A DNA stretch of 64,000 nucleotides from Mumia xiangluensis (GCF_010994095.1 NZ_WJYO01000003.1:62001-126000); one strand, 5' to 3'; positions 47,086-56,102 are shown, counted from the first letter of the stretch. A program made the numbers and translations. The notes: generated by a model from the letters alone, not told the origin.

Positions 47086-49245
47086 ATGCGAGCCAGGGAA
47101 CCCGACAGCACGGGATTCGTCGAGCGCGACAGCGTGAGACTGGCGTACGAGGTGTTCGGCGACGCACCGCACACCGTCCTCCTGATGCCGACCTGGTCGA
47201 TCATCACGTCGCGCTCCTGGAAGGCGCAGGTGCCGTACCTCGCCCGGCGCTATCGCGTGGTGACCTTCGACGGGCGAGGCTCCGGCGCCTCCGACCGCCC
47301 GGTCGGCGAGCGCGCGTACCTCGACGAGGAGTTCGTCGCCGACGCCCTGGCTGTGCTCGACGCGACGCGCCGCGGACCCGACGACACCGCGCCGGTGGCC
47401 GTTGTCGGGTTCTCGTGCGGCGTAGCGTGGTCGCTGGCGCTCGCCCTCGAGGCGCGCGAACGGGTCGCCGGGATCGTCGCGATCGGCCCGGCTGTCGGGC
47501 TGGTCCCGGGTCTGAAGGAACGTGACCAGGCGGTCTTCCTGGCCGACCCGCCCGAGCCCGCCGACGCCCCCCGCACGCCGGACCTGACCGGCTGGGCATC
47601 GTACAACCGCCACACCTGGCTCCACGGCGACTACGACGCGTTCCTGAGGTTCTTCTTCGGCCGGATGTACACCGAGCCGCACTCGACCAAGCAGATCGAG
47701 GACTGCGTCGGGTGGGGGCACGAGATCGGACCCGAGCGGCTCGTCGACACCGAGCTGGCACGCACGGTGTGCCGTCGCCCGGGGTTCGCGCAGGCCGTCA
47801 CCGCGGTCGACGTCCCCCTGCTGGTGATCCACGGCGACGACGACCACGTCCGTCCCAGCACCGAGGCCGTGGCGCTCGCGGACGCGATGCACGGCTCGCT
47901 GCTGACGATCGAGGGCGGTGGGCACGCTCCGCACAGCCGCGAGCCCGTCGTCGTCAACCGCGCGATGGGCCGGTTCCTGGAGCGTCTGTGGCCCGGAGCG
48001 CCCGATCCCGTCCGTACGACCTGGACGCGCGCGGGCCGCCGTACCCCTCGCGCGCTGTTCCTCACGTCCCCGATCGGCCTCGGCCACGTCCGGCGCGACA
48101 TCGCGATCGCCGACGCCCTCCGCAAGCGGCGCCCCGAGCTCCAGATCGACTGGCTGACGCAGGCGCCCGCGACCGGCGTCCTCGAGCGGGCGGGCGAGCG
48201 GGTCCACCCCGCATCGGCGCACCTTGCCAGCGAGTGCGCCCACATCGAGGACGAGGCCGCCGAGCACGACCTGCACGCCTTCCAGGCGATCCGCCGGATG
48301 GACGAGATCCTCGTCGCCAACTTCGGGGTGTTCGACGACCTCGTGAGCGCCGAGCCGTACGACCTGGTGGTGGGCGACGAAGCCTGGGACGTCGACTACT
48401 ACCTCCACGAGAACCCCGAGCTGAAACGGTTCGCGTTCGCGTGGCTGACCGACTTCGTCGGGTGGATGCCGATGCCCGACGGCGGTGCGGCCGAGGCGGC
48501 GCTCACAGCGGACTACAACGCCGAGATGCTCGAGCAGCGGGCCCGCCTCGCGCGCATCCGCGACCGTTCGCTGTTCGTCGGCAACCCGGCCGACGTCGTC
48601 GACCAGACCTTCGGACCCGGGCTGCCGGGGATCCGCGAGTGGACCCAGGACCACTTCGCGTTCACCGGCTACGTCACCGGGTTCGAGCCGGTGAGCGAGG
48701 CCGACCGCGCCGCGATTCGCGCGACGGTCGGCGTCGGGCCGGACGAGCTGCTGTGCGTCGTCACGGTGGGCGGTTCCGGCGTCGGTGAGGCGTTCCTGCG
48801 ACGTGTGCTCGACGCCGTGCCTCGACTGCGCCGCGAAGAACCGCGCCTCCGGTTCCTCGTGGTCACCGGCCCACGGATCGACCCGCGTACGCTCCCGCGC
48901 CGCCGCGGGGTGCACGTGCGCGGGTTCGTGCCGGACCTGCACCGGCACCTCGGCGCCGCCGACGTCGCCCTCGTGCAGGGCGGCCTGACGACGTGCATGG
49001 AGCTCACCGCGCAGCGCGTGCCGTTCGTGTACGTCCCGCTGCGCCACCACTTCGAGCAGAACGTCCACGTGCCGCAGCGGCTCGCGCAGTACGGCGCCGG
49101 CCGGCGTCTCGCGTACGAGGACGCCGTCGATCCGGACCAGCTCACTGCCGCGCTGCTCGCGGAGCTGCGTACTGTCCCGGCGGGACCGGCAGTGGAGACC
49201 GACGGCGCTGACCGTGCGGCAGCGATGCTCGCCGACCTCGTCTGA
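47086..49245 (+). CDS. Alpha/beta hydrolase fused to GT1/MurG-like glycosyltransferase
   Basis: A 719-residue two-domain protein. Residues 1-300 are an alpha/beta hydrolase with nucleophile elbow 'VGFSCGVAWSLAL' (Ser near 107), acid in 'IHGDDDHVRPST' and His in 'GGGHAPHSREP'. Residues about 320-719 are a GT-B glycosyltransferase starting 'RALFLTSPIGLGHVRRDIAI', with donor-site motifs 'VTVGGSGVGEAFLRRV' and 'ALVQGGLTTCMELTAQRVPF' near the C-terminus. Both active sites look intact and the frame is continuous with no frameshift. The RBS GGGAGGAG precedes the ATG. It could deacylate and glycosylate the same molecule; this is inference. Confidence 0.88.
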   Translation: MRAREPDSTGFVERDSVRLAYEVFGDAPHTVLLMPTWSIITSRSWKAQVPYLARRYRVVTFDGRGSGASDRPVGERAYLDEEFVADALAVLDATRRGPDDTAPVAVVGFSCGVAWSLALALEARERVAGIVAIGPAVGLVPGLKERDQAVFLADPPEPADAPRTPDLTGWASYNRHTWLHGDYDAFLRFFFGRMYTEPHSTKQIEDCVGWGHEIGPERLVDTELARTVCRRPGFAQAVTAVDVPLLVIHGDDDHVRPSTEAVALADAMHGSLLTIEGGGHAPHSREPVVVNRAMGRFLERLWPGAPDPVRTTWTRAGRRTPRALFLTSPIGLGHVRRDIAIADALRKRRPELQIDWLTQAPATGVLERAGERVHPASAHLASECAHIEDEAAEHDLHAFQAIRRMDEILVANFGVFDDLVSAEPYDLVVGDEAWDVDYYLHENPELKRFAFAWLTDFVGWMPMPDGGAAEAALTADYNAEMLEQRARLARIRDRSLFVGNPADVVDQTFGPGLPGIREWTQDHFAFTGYVTGFEPVSEADRAAIRATVGVGPDELLCVVTVGGSGVGEAFLRRVLDAVPRLRREEPRLRFLVVTGPRIDPRTLPRRRGVHVRGFVPDLHRHLGAADVALVQGGLTTCMELTAQRVPFVYVPLRHHFEQNVHVPQRLAQYGAGRRLAYEDAVDPDQLTAALLAELRTVPAGPAVETDGADRAAAMLADLV

Positions 49246-49262
49246 GTGCAGGCACCACGAAC

Positions 49263-49305
49263 TGCGGTAGTCCGCGGTCGGATCCCGACCGTGGACTACC
49301 GCAGT
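49263..49305. terminator. Bidirectional hairpin terminator
   Basis: Twenty-base arms (49263-49282, 49286-49305, beginning CTGCGGTAGTCC) with one G-U pair and a three-base loop, between the converging fusion gene (stop 49245) and the 116-aa gene (stop 49321). Confidence 0.7.
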
Positions 49306-49320
49306 CCTGTGTCGTGCGGG

Positions 49321-49671
49321 CTAGCCGAAGGACGGGGTGGGCACGAAGCCCCCTGCACCCTCTGCGATCGCCACGACCTCGCACTCCTCGATCAGCTCCG
49401 GCCCGCTCCCGATGATCTGCGACCCAGGGGCGGTTTCCGCGGTGGCCGCGAAAGACTCCTGGAAGGCGGCGCGAGAAGCATCGTCGACGAACACGTACAC
49501 GCCTTCGAACCAAGCACCCTCACGGGCACGCCAGGTCTTGTACGCGAGGCCGTCCATGCCGGTGAACCGATCGTGGGAGGTGTCCCGGACGTAGGTCTTC
49601 AGCTGGTCGAGCGTGCCGACGGGGGCGTCACGCAGCGACCATCGGACCGTCAGACCGGGCTGCGAGGCCAC
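49321..49671 (-). CDS. YdhR-like small monooxygenase-fold protein
   Basis: A 116-residue protein with a ferredoxin-like dimeric alpha/beta-barrel pattern: 'GLAYKTWRAREGAWFEGVYV' followed by 'FVDDASRAAFQESFA', as in YdhR/antibiotic-biosynthesis monooxygenase relatives. No cofactor motif is expected for this fold. The start is a GTG at 49671 directly after the TGA of the upstream 53-codon gene (TGAGTG), so it is translated by re-initiation. Function unknown. Confidence 0.65.
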   Translation of the reverse strand: MASQPGLTVRWSLRDAPVGTLDQLKTYVRDTSHDRFTGMDGLAYKTWRAREGAWFEGVYVFVDDASRAAFQESFAATAETAPGSQIIGSGPELIEECEVVAIAEGAGGFVPTPSFG

Positions 49672-49833
49672 TCAGACAGCCTTCAGGGCGTCGCCGAGAT
49701 CGGAGGCTTCGTCGTTGGTCAGCTCGACGACGAGTCGTCCGCCACCTTCGAGCGGAACCCGCATCACGATGCAGCGTCCTTCCTTGGTGACCTCCAGCGG
49801 GCCGTCCCCGGTCCGAGGCTTCATGGCCGCCAT
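49672..49833 (-). CDS. Small protein, 53 aa (DUF3117-like)
   Basis: A 53-residue protein. The core 'AAMKPRTGDGPLEVTKEGRC' followed by 'VELTNDEASDLGDAL' matches the very conserved small actinobacterial DUF3117 family, function unknown. The ATG at 49833 follows GGAGAGGGG; a longer frame to 49899 adds only an unhomologous basic stretch. It abuts the YdhR-like gene. Its promoter probably lies in the AT-rich stretch 49875-49897 (TATTCA). Confidence 0.78.
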   Translation of the reverse strand: MAAMKPRTGDGPLEVTKEGRCIVMRVPLEGGGRLVVELTNDEASDLGDALKAV

Positions 49834-49934
49834 GCGTTCCCCTCTCCTCCGTGCGCAGCGCGGGCGCGTGCACCTTTGAATACACCCATTATCGCGCACG
49901 CCAGCGTCAGGAGTGAATGCGGCAGACTGAGGCC

Positions 49935-50729
49935 ATGACCGAACCCCATGCTCCCGTCTCGTACGAGGTCGTCGACGGGGTCGCCACGATCACTCTGGCG
50001 CGCCCCGATTCCCTCAACTCCTTCGACGACGCGACCAAGGTCGCGTTCCGTGACTACCTCCACACGGCGGCCGCCGACGACGCCGTCCGCTGCGTCGTCC
50101 TGACCGGATCCGGACGCGCCTTCAGCGCAGGTCAGGACCTCAAGGAGCACGTCGCCCAGATGCGCGAGGGGGGTCAGCTGAACTCCACCGTCGAGGAGCA
50201 CTACAACCCGATGGTACTCGCGATCACCACGATGCCGAAGCCGGTGATCGCCGCCGTCAACGGGATCGCCGCCGGTGCGGGGGCCTCGATCGCGTTCGCG
50301 GCGGACTTCCGCATCGTGGCGGAGTCGGCCGGGTTCAACCTCGCCTTCGCCGGGATCGCGCTGTCGGCCGACACCGGTGCCTCGTGGACGCTGCAGCGGC
50401 TCGTCGGGCTGCCTAAGGCGACCGAGCTGCTCCTGCTCCCCCGGACCATCCGCGCCGAGGAGGCGCTGCAGCTGGGGCTCGCGACCCAGGTGGTCGCCGA
50501 CGACGCGTTCGCGGGGACCGTCCAGGACCTCGCGGCGCGGCTCGCGAACGGGCCGACCCTCGCGTACGCGTCGCTGAAGCGGGCACTCGCGTTCTCGGCC
50601 AGCCACTCGCTGCCCGAGTCCCTCGCCAACGAGGCTCGCCTGATGGCGCTGACCGGCGCGTCGGAGGACCACAAGGTCGCCGTCGACGCGTTCCTCGCGA
50701 AGGAGAAGCCGACCTTCGTCGGTCGCTGA
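49935..50729 (+). CDS. Enoyl-CoA hydratase/isomerase (PaaG-like)
   Basis: A 264-residue crotonase-fold protein. The oxyanion-hole motifs are 'GSGRAFSAGQDLKEHV' near 63 and 'AAVNGIAAGAGASIAF' near 106. The first hydratase Glu is missing ('LAFAGIALSADTG'); instead an Asp is placed as in PaaG, the ring-1,2-epoxyphenylacetyl-CoA isomerase. Isomerase activity on a phenylacetyl- or enoyl-CoA is therefore more likely than hydration. No other paa gene is in the window. The start at 49935 lies seven bases after a weak CAGACT -10. Confidence 0.87.
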   Translation: MTEPHAPVSYEVVDGVATITLARPDSLNSFDDATKVAFRDYLHTAAADDAVRCVVLTGSGRAFSAGQDLKEHVAQMREGGQLNSTVEEHYNPMVLAITTMPKPVIAAVNGIAAGAGASIAFAADFRIVAESAGFNLAFAGIALSADTGASWTLQRLVGLPKATELLLLPRTIRAEEALQLGLATQVVADDAFAGTVQDLAARLANGPTLAYASLKRALAFSASHSLPESLANEARLMALTGASEDHKVAVDAFLAKEKPTFVGR

Positions 50730-50734
50730 GACGT

Positions 50735-50818
50735 CCGTCCCGTCCGCGATTTGACGGGTTCCGCAAGGAAACCGCTGCCGAATTCCTTGCGGAACCCGTC
50801 AAATCGTGGACGGGACGG
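50735..50818. terminator. Very long bidirectional hairpin overlapping a gene end
   Basis: Thirty-six-base arms (50735-50770 and 50783-50818, stem start CCGTCCCGTCC) with one G-U pair and a 12-base loop. It begins six bases after the isomerase stop. The right arm contains the last codons and TGA (50799-50801) of the converging M14 peptidase gene. Confidence 0.8.
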
Positions 50819-51596
50819 GGCGGCGGCCGCCAAGGGCCTTCAGCAGGCCGCGCGGAGCGGTGCGGGTCAGGTACGCCTTGGTCGGGCGCCGGCCGAGCTC
50901 GACAGTGACGAGCTGACCGTCGAGCCGGTGGTTGAACCACTGCGACATCGTGCCGTGGCACCCGGAGCCGCAGGAGAAGGTCCTCTTCGGGAGCCGCAGG
51001 TGCTTGGCGAGGCGCCGCGCGAGCGGGCGGTTGCCGGTACCGCTGGTGTCGATCCCATACAGCGGCTGGTGGAACGACACGACCTGGTCCGGCTGGACCT
51101 TGCGGAGGAACCGCATCATCGCCTTCGTCTCCGGCTCCGAGGCCGCGCTCGGACCGGACCACGTCGGGCCGCGCTTCGACCGCTTCCACCTGCGGGGGAA
51201 GTTGCGGTTGAGGTCGACGCCACGGGCGTTGCGTCGAGCCTTGCGCGCGACCCCGTCAGGGTTGGCGCTGGGGATCACCCACAGGTCGAGGCCGGTGATG
51301 GGAGCCCCGTCGCGCAGGTTGCGCAGGATGGCCTGCGGCTTGCGCTCGTCTCCATGCATCGCCGCGATCACCACGGCCGACCGCTTCGCGTCGGGGTCGC
51401 CCAGCCGGAACGCCAGGATCTCCCGGCCCTTGCGGGAGTGCCCGATGACGACGCGCTCGACGACCGCAGGGCGCGGTGCCGCCGTACGGGGTGAGGAGTC
51501 CACCACCGCGGCCTCGGCGGGCGACGGTGCGACGAGGGCGAGAGCCACCCCCGAGAGGACGGTGCCGACGAGGGCGCCACGCGGTGCTCGGACCAT
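50799..51596 (-). CDS. Secreted M14-family zinc carboxypeptidase
   Basis: A 265-residue peptidase with a signal peptide (cleavage near residue 29, 'PSPAEAAVV'). The zinc ligands are 'AAMHGDERKPQAIL' (HxxE) and the His in 'VSFHQPLYGID'; 'GVDLNRNFPRRW' holds the substrate-binding Asn-Arg; the catalytic Glu is in 'VTVELGR'. Small M14 enzymes of this kind often cleave peptidoglycan peptides (gamma-D-Glu-mDAP type). Its 3' end lies inside the terminator hairpin. Extracellular. Confidence 0.9.
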   Translation of the reverse strand: MVRAPRGALVGTVLSGVALALVAPSPAEAAVVDSSPRTAAPRPAVVERVVIGHSRKGREILAFRLGDPDAKRSAVVIAAMHGDERKPQAILRNLRDGAPITGLDLWVIPSANPDGVARKARRNARGVDLNRNFPRRWKRSKRGPTWSGPSAASEPETKAMMRFLRKVQPDQVVSFHQPLYGIDTSGTGNRPLARRLAKHLRLPKRTFSCGSGCHGTMSQWFNHRLDGQLVTVELGRRPTKAYLTRTAPRGLLKALGGRRPVPSTI

Positions 51597-51611
51597 GACG
51601 CCGATCCTTGC

Positions 51612-52187
51612 TCAGCTCGTCGAAACCCGCACGTGGCAGTCGGCGAGGTGGTCGTCGACCATCCCGGTGGCCTGCATCATCGCGTACGCCGTCGTCGGTC
51701 CCACGAAGACGAAACCGCGCTTCTTGAGCCCCGCCGCGAGCGCCTTCGACTCAGGAGTCACCGCGGGCACGTCCTCGAGCGTGGCGGGCCGCGGGCGCGG
51801 CGCCGGCGCGAAGGACCACACGAGCTCAGCGAAGCCGCCGTCGAGCGCGCGCACGGCGGTGGCGTTGGCGATCGTCGCCTCGACCTTCGTGCGGTTGCGG
51901 ATGATGCCGGCGTCGTCGAGCAGCTCGGCGACCCGCCTGCCGTCGTACGCGGCGACGACGGCCGGATCGAAGTCGGCGAAGACCTCGCGAAAACGAGGCC
52001 GCTTCCGCAGCACGATCGCCCACGAGAGACCCGACTGGAACGCCTCGAGGGTCAGGCGCTCGAACAGGCCCCGCTCGTCGCGGACGGGCTGACCCCACTC
52101 GGTGTCGTGGTAGGTCTGCATCTCCCCCGGCGTCGCGCCCCACGGGCACCGCGCCAGGCCGTCGGGCCCGATCACCGCGTCACTCAT
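51612..52187 (-). CDS. tag: DNA-3-methyladenine glycosylase I
   Basis: A 191-residue base-excision enzyme. 'RCPWGATPGEMQTYHDTEWG' at residues 12-31, with Cys/His zinc ligands, and 'FERLTLEAFQSGLSWAIVLR' near 41 are family signatures; the C-terminal zinc site includes 'DHLADCHV'. It removes 3-methyladenine from DNA. Its ATG overlaps the end of the DivIVA-like gene by eight bases (ATGAGTGA), so the two are coupled. Confidence 0.95.
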   Translation of the reverse strand: MSDAVIGPDGLARCPWGATPGEMQTYHDTEWGQPVRDERGLFERLTLEAFQSGLSWAIVLRKRPRFREVFADFDPAVVAAYDGRRVAELLDDAGIIRNRTKVEATIANATAVRALDGGFAELVWSFAPAPRPRPATLEDVPAVTPESKALAAGLKKRGFVFVGPTTAYAMMQATGMVDDHLADCHVRVSTS

Positions 52188-52551
52188 CTGCGCCCTCACG
52201 CAGCTCGGGCTTGGGCGCTGGCGCTGGCGCTGGCTTGGGCGCGGGCTTGGGCTCGGGCTCGGGCGCTGGCTCGGGCGCTGGCCCGGGCGCCTCGGCCTCA
52301 GGCGTCGCACGCGAGGCCAGATCTCGCTCCAGCCGATCGAGCAGCGCATCGACCTCGTCGCGGGCGTAGCCGCGCCACGCCCAGCTGAAGCGCACCGCGC
52401 GCAGGTCCTCGGCCGTCAGCGCGCGGTCGGCGGGCACGAGGACGTCCCGGCGCGAGGACGGCAGCGGAGCGAGTGCCCCGGTGCGTCCGGCGATCCACGT
52501 GACGGCAGCACCCACGAGCACCGCGACGACGACCACTCCGATCCAGATCAC
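52180..52551 (-). CDS. Membrane-anchored DivIVA-domain-like protein with Pro/Ala tail
   Basis: A 123-residue protein: one N-terminal membrane helix ('VVVVAVLVGAAVTWIAG'), a short DivIVA-like motif 'FSWAWRGYARDEVDALLDRL' at about 54-73, and a low-complexity Pro/Ala/Glu/Lys tail. The motif is the membrane-curvature or cell-pole type found in many small actinobacterial proteins. GTG start. It is translated with tag. Confidence 0.75.
   Translation of the reverse strand: MIWIGVVVVAVLVGAAVTWIAGRTGALAPLPSSRRDVLVPADRALTAEDLRAVRFSWAWRGYARDEVDALLDRLERDLASRATPEAEAPGPAPEPAPEPEPKPAPKPAPAPAPKPELREGADE
52195..52300. repeat. Low-complexity hexanucleotide-like repeats in the DivIVA-like gene
   Basis: Runs of GGGCGCTGGCGCTGG and GGGCTCGGGCTC encode alternating Pro-Ala/Pro-Glu/Pro-Lys pairs. 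Such tracts are prone to length change. Confidence 0.7.
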
Positions 52552-52605
52552 GCCACGATCGTGCCATGGACGTGCGACGAGCCGGGACCGCGCCCGCCGC
52601 GCGGA

Positions 52606-53205
52606 CTACGCGAGCGGCCGCGCGAACGTGGCGAACTGGCGGATGAACGTCCCGTACACCTCGCGAGCCTTGGCGGCGTCCCGGTCGACCAGCCACGCCA
52701 GCACGACACCGTCGTTGATCGCGACGACCATCCGCGCCAGCAGCTCGACCGGCACCGTCCACTCGATCTTGCAGACCGAGGCCACCTGCTCCAGCGCCTG
52801 AGCAGCGACCGCGCGATAGGTGTCGTACTGCCACCGGGCGAGGTCGTCGAAGCCGGCGTTGCGAAGCGCGTGGGCGGCGACCTCGAAGGTCAGCAGGTGC
52901 CCCTCAGGGTCGGTCTCGACGGAGGACCACATGTGGCTGAAGCTCTGCTCGAGGAGCCCTGTCACGTCAGCCTCGTCGGGGGGCGGCAGCTCGCTGACGC
53001 TGACGACGTAGTCCTCGGCCATCCGCGAGATCATCGCGCGCAGCAGCTCCTCCATCGACGAGAAGACGTAGTGCACGATCCCGGGGGTGGCTCCGGCCTC
53101 GGCGGCGACCGTACGGGTGCTGACCCCGCCCACGCCCTCACGCTTCGCCACGACCAGAGCGGCCTCGATGAGCTGTTCGCGTCGTTCCTCCGACGAGACC
53201 CGCAC
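52606..53205 (-). CDS. TetR family transcriptional regulator
   Basis: A 199-residue regulator. The N-terminal helix-turn-helix is 'VGGVSTRTVAAEAGATPGIV' near residues 25-44, followed by 'HYVFSSMEELL'. The C-terminal half resembles the BetI/TetR_C_6 type. GTG start at 53205 with GGAG five bases upstream. Its closest neighbours are LOG and the tag pair; no target is evident. Confidence 0.9.
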   Translation of the reverse strand: MRVSSEERREQLIEAALVVAKREGVGGVSTRTVAAEAGATPGIVHYVFSSMEELLRAMISRMAEDYVVSVSELPPPDEADVTGLLEQSFSHMWSSVETDPEGHLLTFEVAAHALRNAGFDDLARWQYDTYRAVAAQALEQVASVCKIEWTVPVELLARMVVAINDGVVLAWLVDRDAAKAREVYGTFIRQFATFARPLA

Positions 53206-53256
53206 GTGTTCTCCGTCCTTCGACCTTGTCCCCCTGATTGTGCCGCACGCCGCCTG

Positions 53257-54012
53257 TCAGGAGGGCACGAACTGCGCGACGACCTCGTCCAGGTCGTCCG
53301 TCACGATCAGCCGGTCGACGTCTGCCGAGGAGATCGCGCCGTGCTCGAGCACCGCCGAGCGCAACCAGTCGATCAGGCCCGCCCAGTACGCCGTGCCGTA
53401 CAGGACCACCGGGAACTGCGTCACCTTGCGGGTCTGCGCCAGCGTCAGCGCCTCGAAGAGCTCGTCGAACGTGCCGTACCCGCCGGGGAACACCACGAAA
53501 CCCTGTGCGTACTTCACGAACATCGTCTTGCGGGCGAAGAAGTAGCGGAAGTGCACCCCGAGGTCGACCCAGGGGTTCATGCGCTCCTCGAACGGCAGCT
53601 CGATGCCGAGGCCCACGGAGACTCCACCGGCCTCGCAGGCGCCGCGGTTCGCGGCCTCCATGATCCCGGGGCCGCCGCCGGTGATCACGCCGATACCCGC
53701 CTCGGCGAAACGTCGGCCCAGGTCCTCGGCAGCGGTGTAGAAGGGCGAGTCGGGCTTCGTCCGGGCAGACCCGAAGACGCTCACCGCGGGACCGAGCTTC
53801 GCGAGCGCACCGAACCCCTCGACGAACTCCGCCTGGATACGCATGACCCGCCACGGGTCGGTGTGCAGCCAGTCGGCCCGGCCCGAGTCGTCCAGCAGCC
53901 GCTGGTCGGTCGTGGTGGCGGGGATCTGGTCGCGGCGCAGCAGCACCGGGCCCTTGACCCGCTCGTCGTCGTGAATCTCGGCGTCCATCTGGTCGCGCAC
54001 GTCGTCACTCAT
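53257..54012 (-). CDS. LOG-family nucleotide 5'-monophosphate phosphoribohydrolase
   Basis: A 251-residue LOG (Lonely guy/TIGR00730) protein. The nucleotide-binding 'VSVFGSARTKPDS' is near residue 78, 'GVITGGGPGIMEAANRGA' near 108, and the catalytic PGGxGTxxE in 'VVFPGGYGTFDELFEAL' near 173. Such enzymes release free cytokinin-type bases or purines from nucleoside monophosphates. M. tuberculosis Rv1205 is the relative, and it also lies near dapD/dapE. The ATG at 54012 overlaps dapE's end by eight bases and follows GAAGGAGG. Confidence 0.92.
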   Translation of the reverse strand: MSDDVRDQMDAEIHDDERVKGPVLLRRDQIPATTTDQRLLDDSGRADWLHTDPWRVMRIQAEFVEGFGALAKLGPAVSVFGSARTKPDSPFYTAAEDLGRRFAEAGIGVITGGGPGIMEAANRGACEAGGVSVGLGIELPFEERMNPWVDLGVHFRYFFARKTMFVKYAQGFVVFPGGYGTFDELFEALTLAQTRKVTQFPVVLYGTAYWAGLIDWLRSAVLEHGAISSADVDRLIVTDDLDEVVAQFVPS

Positions 54013-55087
54013 CACGGCCTCCTTCTTCGCCCCGCAGCCAGCGGAACAGGCGCTGCTCCGTCAGACGGAGCTGGTCGACAGGGACGCGTTCGTCCTGCTT
54101 GTGGGCGAGCAGCGGGTCACCGGGCCCGAAGTTGACGGCCGGCACGCCGATCGTGGTGAACTGCGCGACGTCGGTCCACCCGAACTTCGGGTTGACCTCG
54201 ACGCCCATCGCCTTGACGAAGGCTGCGGCCGCCGGGCGGTCCAGGCCGGGCGCGGCAGCGGGCGACGAGTCGGTGACGACGACCTCGAAGCCGGAGAAGA
54301 GCTCCTGGAGGTACTCGAGCGCCTCCGCCTCCGTACGGTCCGGCGCGAAGCGATAGCTCAGCGAGACGCGAGCCTCGTCGGGCACGACGTTCGACGCGAC
54401 GCCGCCCGACACGGCGACGGCGTTGAGGCCCTCGTGGTAGGTCAGGCCGTCGATGACCGGCGTACGGCGGACCGCGGCGACGAGCCGCTGAAGCACCGGC
54501 TCGAGCAGGTGGATCGCGTTGCTGCCCATCCAGGAGCGGGCCACGTGGGCTCGCTCCCCGCGGGCGATCACGTCGACGCGCACCACACCCTGGCACCCGG
54601 CCTCGATCACGGAGTTCGACGGCTCCATGAGGATCGCGAAGTCACCGGCGAGGAGCTCGGGCCGCTCACGGGCGAGTCGGCCGAGCCCGTTGGCGGACGC
54701 CTCGATCTCCTCGGCCTCGTAGAACACGTAGGTCACGTCGCGGACAGGCTCGGGGAGCTGGGCGGCAGCACGCAGGGCGACGGCGACGCCGCCCTTCATG
54801 TCGCACGAGCCGAGCCCCCACAGCTGGTCGCCGTCGAGCCGCGACGGGAAGTTGTCGTTGGCGGGGACGGTGTCGAGGTGCCCTGCGATGACGACACGGC
54901 TGTCGCGGCCGAGGCTGGTGCGAGCGACGACGGTGTGCCCGTCGCGCACCACGTCGAGGTGGGCGTACGCACGCAGGGCGGCCTCGACGGCGTCCGCGAT
55001 CGCCGCCTCCTGGCGACTCTCGGAGGGGATGTCGACGAGGGCAGCCGTCAGGGAGACGACGTCGGCGTCGAGGTCGAGCGAGATCAT
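54005..55087 (-). CDS. dapE: Succinyl-diaminopimelate desuccinylase
   Basis: A 360-residue M20 metallopeptidase-like enzyme converting N-succinyl-LL-diaminopimelate to LL-diaminopimelate and succinate. Metal ligands: '[13 protein letters not shown]' near 64, '[12 protein letters not shown]' near 86, '[13 protein letters not shown]' with the catalytic Glu near 122. The C-terminal dimer-type domain is present. Start candidates are ATG 55087 and 55096; both give similar N-termini. Divergent from dapD, the enzyme two steps earlier, and coupled to LOG. Confidence 0.94.
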   Translation of the reverse strand: MISLDLDADVVSLTAALVDIPSESRQEAAIADAVEAALRAYAHLDVVRDGHTVVARTSLGRDSRVVIAGHLDTVPANDNFPSRLDGDQLWGLGSCDMKGGVAVALRAAAQLPEPVRDVTYVFYEAEEIEASANGLGRLARERPELLAGDFAILMEPSNSVIEAGCQGVVRVDVIARGERAHVARSWMGSNAIHLLEPVLQRLVAAVRRTPVIDGLTYHEGLNAVAVSGGVASNVVPDEARVSLSYRFAPDRTEAEALEYLQELFSGFEVVVTDSSPAAAPGLDRPAAAAFVKAMGVEVNPKFGWTDVAQFTTIGVPAVNFGPGDPLLAHKQDERVPVDQLRLTEQRLFRWLRGEEGGRDE

Positions 55088-55148
55088 GTCGCCCATCCCA
55101 TCACGTCCACGGCGCAACGGTGCGGCTCGGCGCGCTGGGGTCGCTCGA

Positions 55149-55154
55149 TAGCCT
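55149..55154 (+). promoter_or_regulatory. Leaderless -10 box of dapD
   Basis: TAGCCT ends seven bases before the ATG at 55162. It lies in the short dapE-dapD divergent gap. Confidence 0.5.
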
Positions 55155-55161
55155 GTCTCGC

Positions 55162-56097
55162 ATGACCTCCACTGTGCAGCCAGCCTGGGCCTACGGGATC
55201 GCCACCCTGACCGAGGACGGCACTGTCCTCGACGTCTGGTACCCGAATCCGGCCCTCGGCGCGTACGACGGGACGGCTGAGCCGACCGGGCTGACGGCGC
55301 TCGAGGGCGCCGACGACGTACGCCAAGTCCGGAAGACGTTCGTCCGGATCGAGATCGCGGACCTGGCCGCACCGCCGGCGGACGCGTACGACGCCTATCT
55401 GCGCCTCCACCTGCTCTCGCACCGACTCGTCCAGCCGCACGGTGCCAACCTGGACGGCCTGTTCGGGCTGCTCGCCAACGTGGTCTGGACGACGATCGGG
55501 CCGTGCGCGGTCGCCGGATTCGAGGAGACGCGCCTGCGCGCCCGTGCGGCCGGCCTCCACGTGGCGGTGACGAGCGTCGACAAGTTCCCGCGGATGACCG
55601 ACTACGTGGTGCCCAGCGGCGTCCGCATCGGCGACGCCGACCGCGTCCGCCTCGGCGCCCACCTCGCCGAGGGCACGACCGTGATGCACGAGGGCTTCGT
55701 GAACTTCAACGCGGGCACGCTCGGCCACGCGATGGTCGAGGGCCGCATCAGTGCCGGTGTGGTCGTCGGCGACGGCACCGACATCGGCGGGGGCGCGTCG
55801 ATCATGGGCACGCTGTCGGGTGGCGGCAAGCAGGTCATCAGCCTCGGCCGCAACTGCCTCCTCGGCGCGAACGCCGGCATCGGCATCTCGCTCGGGGACG
55901 ACTGCGTCGTCGCCGCCGGCTGCTACGTCACCGCGGGCGCCAAGGTGACGCTCCCGGACGGCAGCGTCGTGAAGGCGTCCGAGCTGTCGGGGCGCGACGG
56001 GCTGCTCTTCCTCACGAACTCGGAGACGGGCCGCCTCGAGGTGCGCCCGCGCACCGGCTCCGGGATCGAGCTCAACGCGGCGCTGCACGCCAACTGA
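55162..56097 (+). CDS. dapD: Tetrahydrodipicolinate N-succinyltransferase
   Basis: A 311-residue actinobacterial-type DapD (like Rv1201c), a trimeric left-handed beta-helix acyltransferase that succinylates tetrahydrodipicolinate. The hexapeptide repeats run through '[20 protein letters not shown]' and '[20 protein letters not shown]' near 195-255. The start at 55162 is supported by a leaderless -10 and family length. The next gene begins five bases after its stop. Confidence 0.95.
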   Translation: MTSTVQPAWAYGIATLTEDGTVLDVWYPNPALGAYDGTAEPTGLTALEGADDVRQVRKTFVRIEIADLAAPPADAYDAYLRLHLLSHRLVQPHGANLDGLFGLLANVVWTTIGPCAVAGFEETRLRARAAGLHVAVTSVDKFPRMTDYVVPSGVRIGDADRVRLGAHLAEGTTVMHEGFVNFNAGTLGHAMVEGRISAGVVVGDGTDIGGGASIMGTLSGGGKQVISLGRNCLLGANAGIGISLGDDCVVAAGCYVTAGAKVTLPDGSVVKASELSGRDGLLFLTNSETGRLEVRPRTGSGIELNAALHAN

Positions 56098-56102
56098 GCG
56101 CC

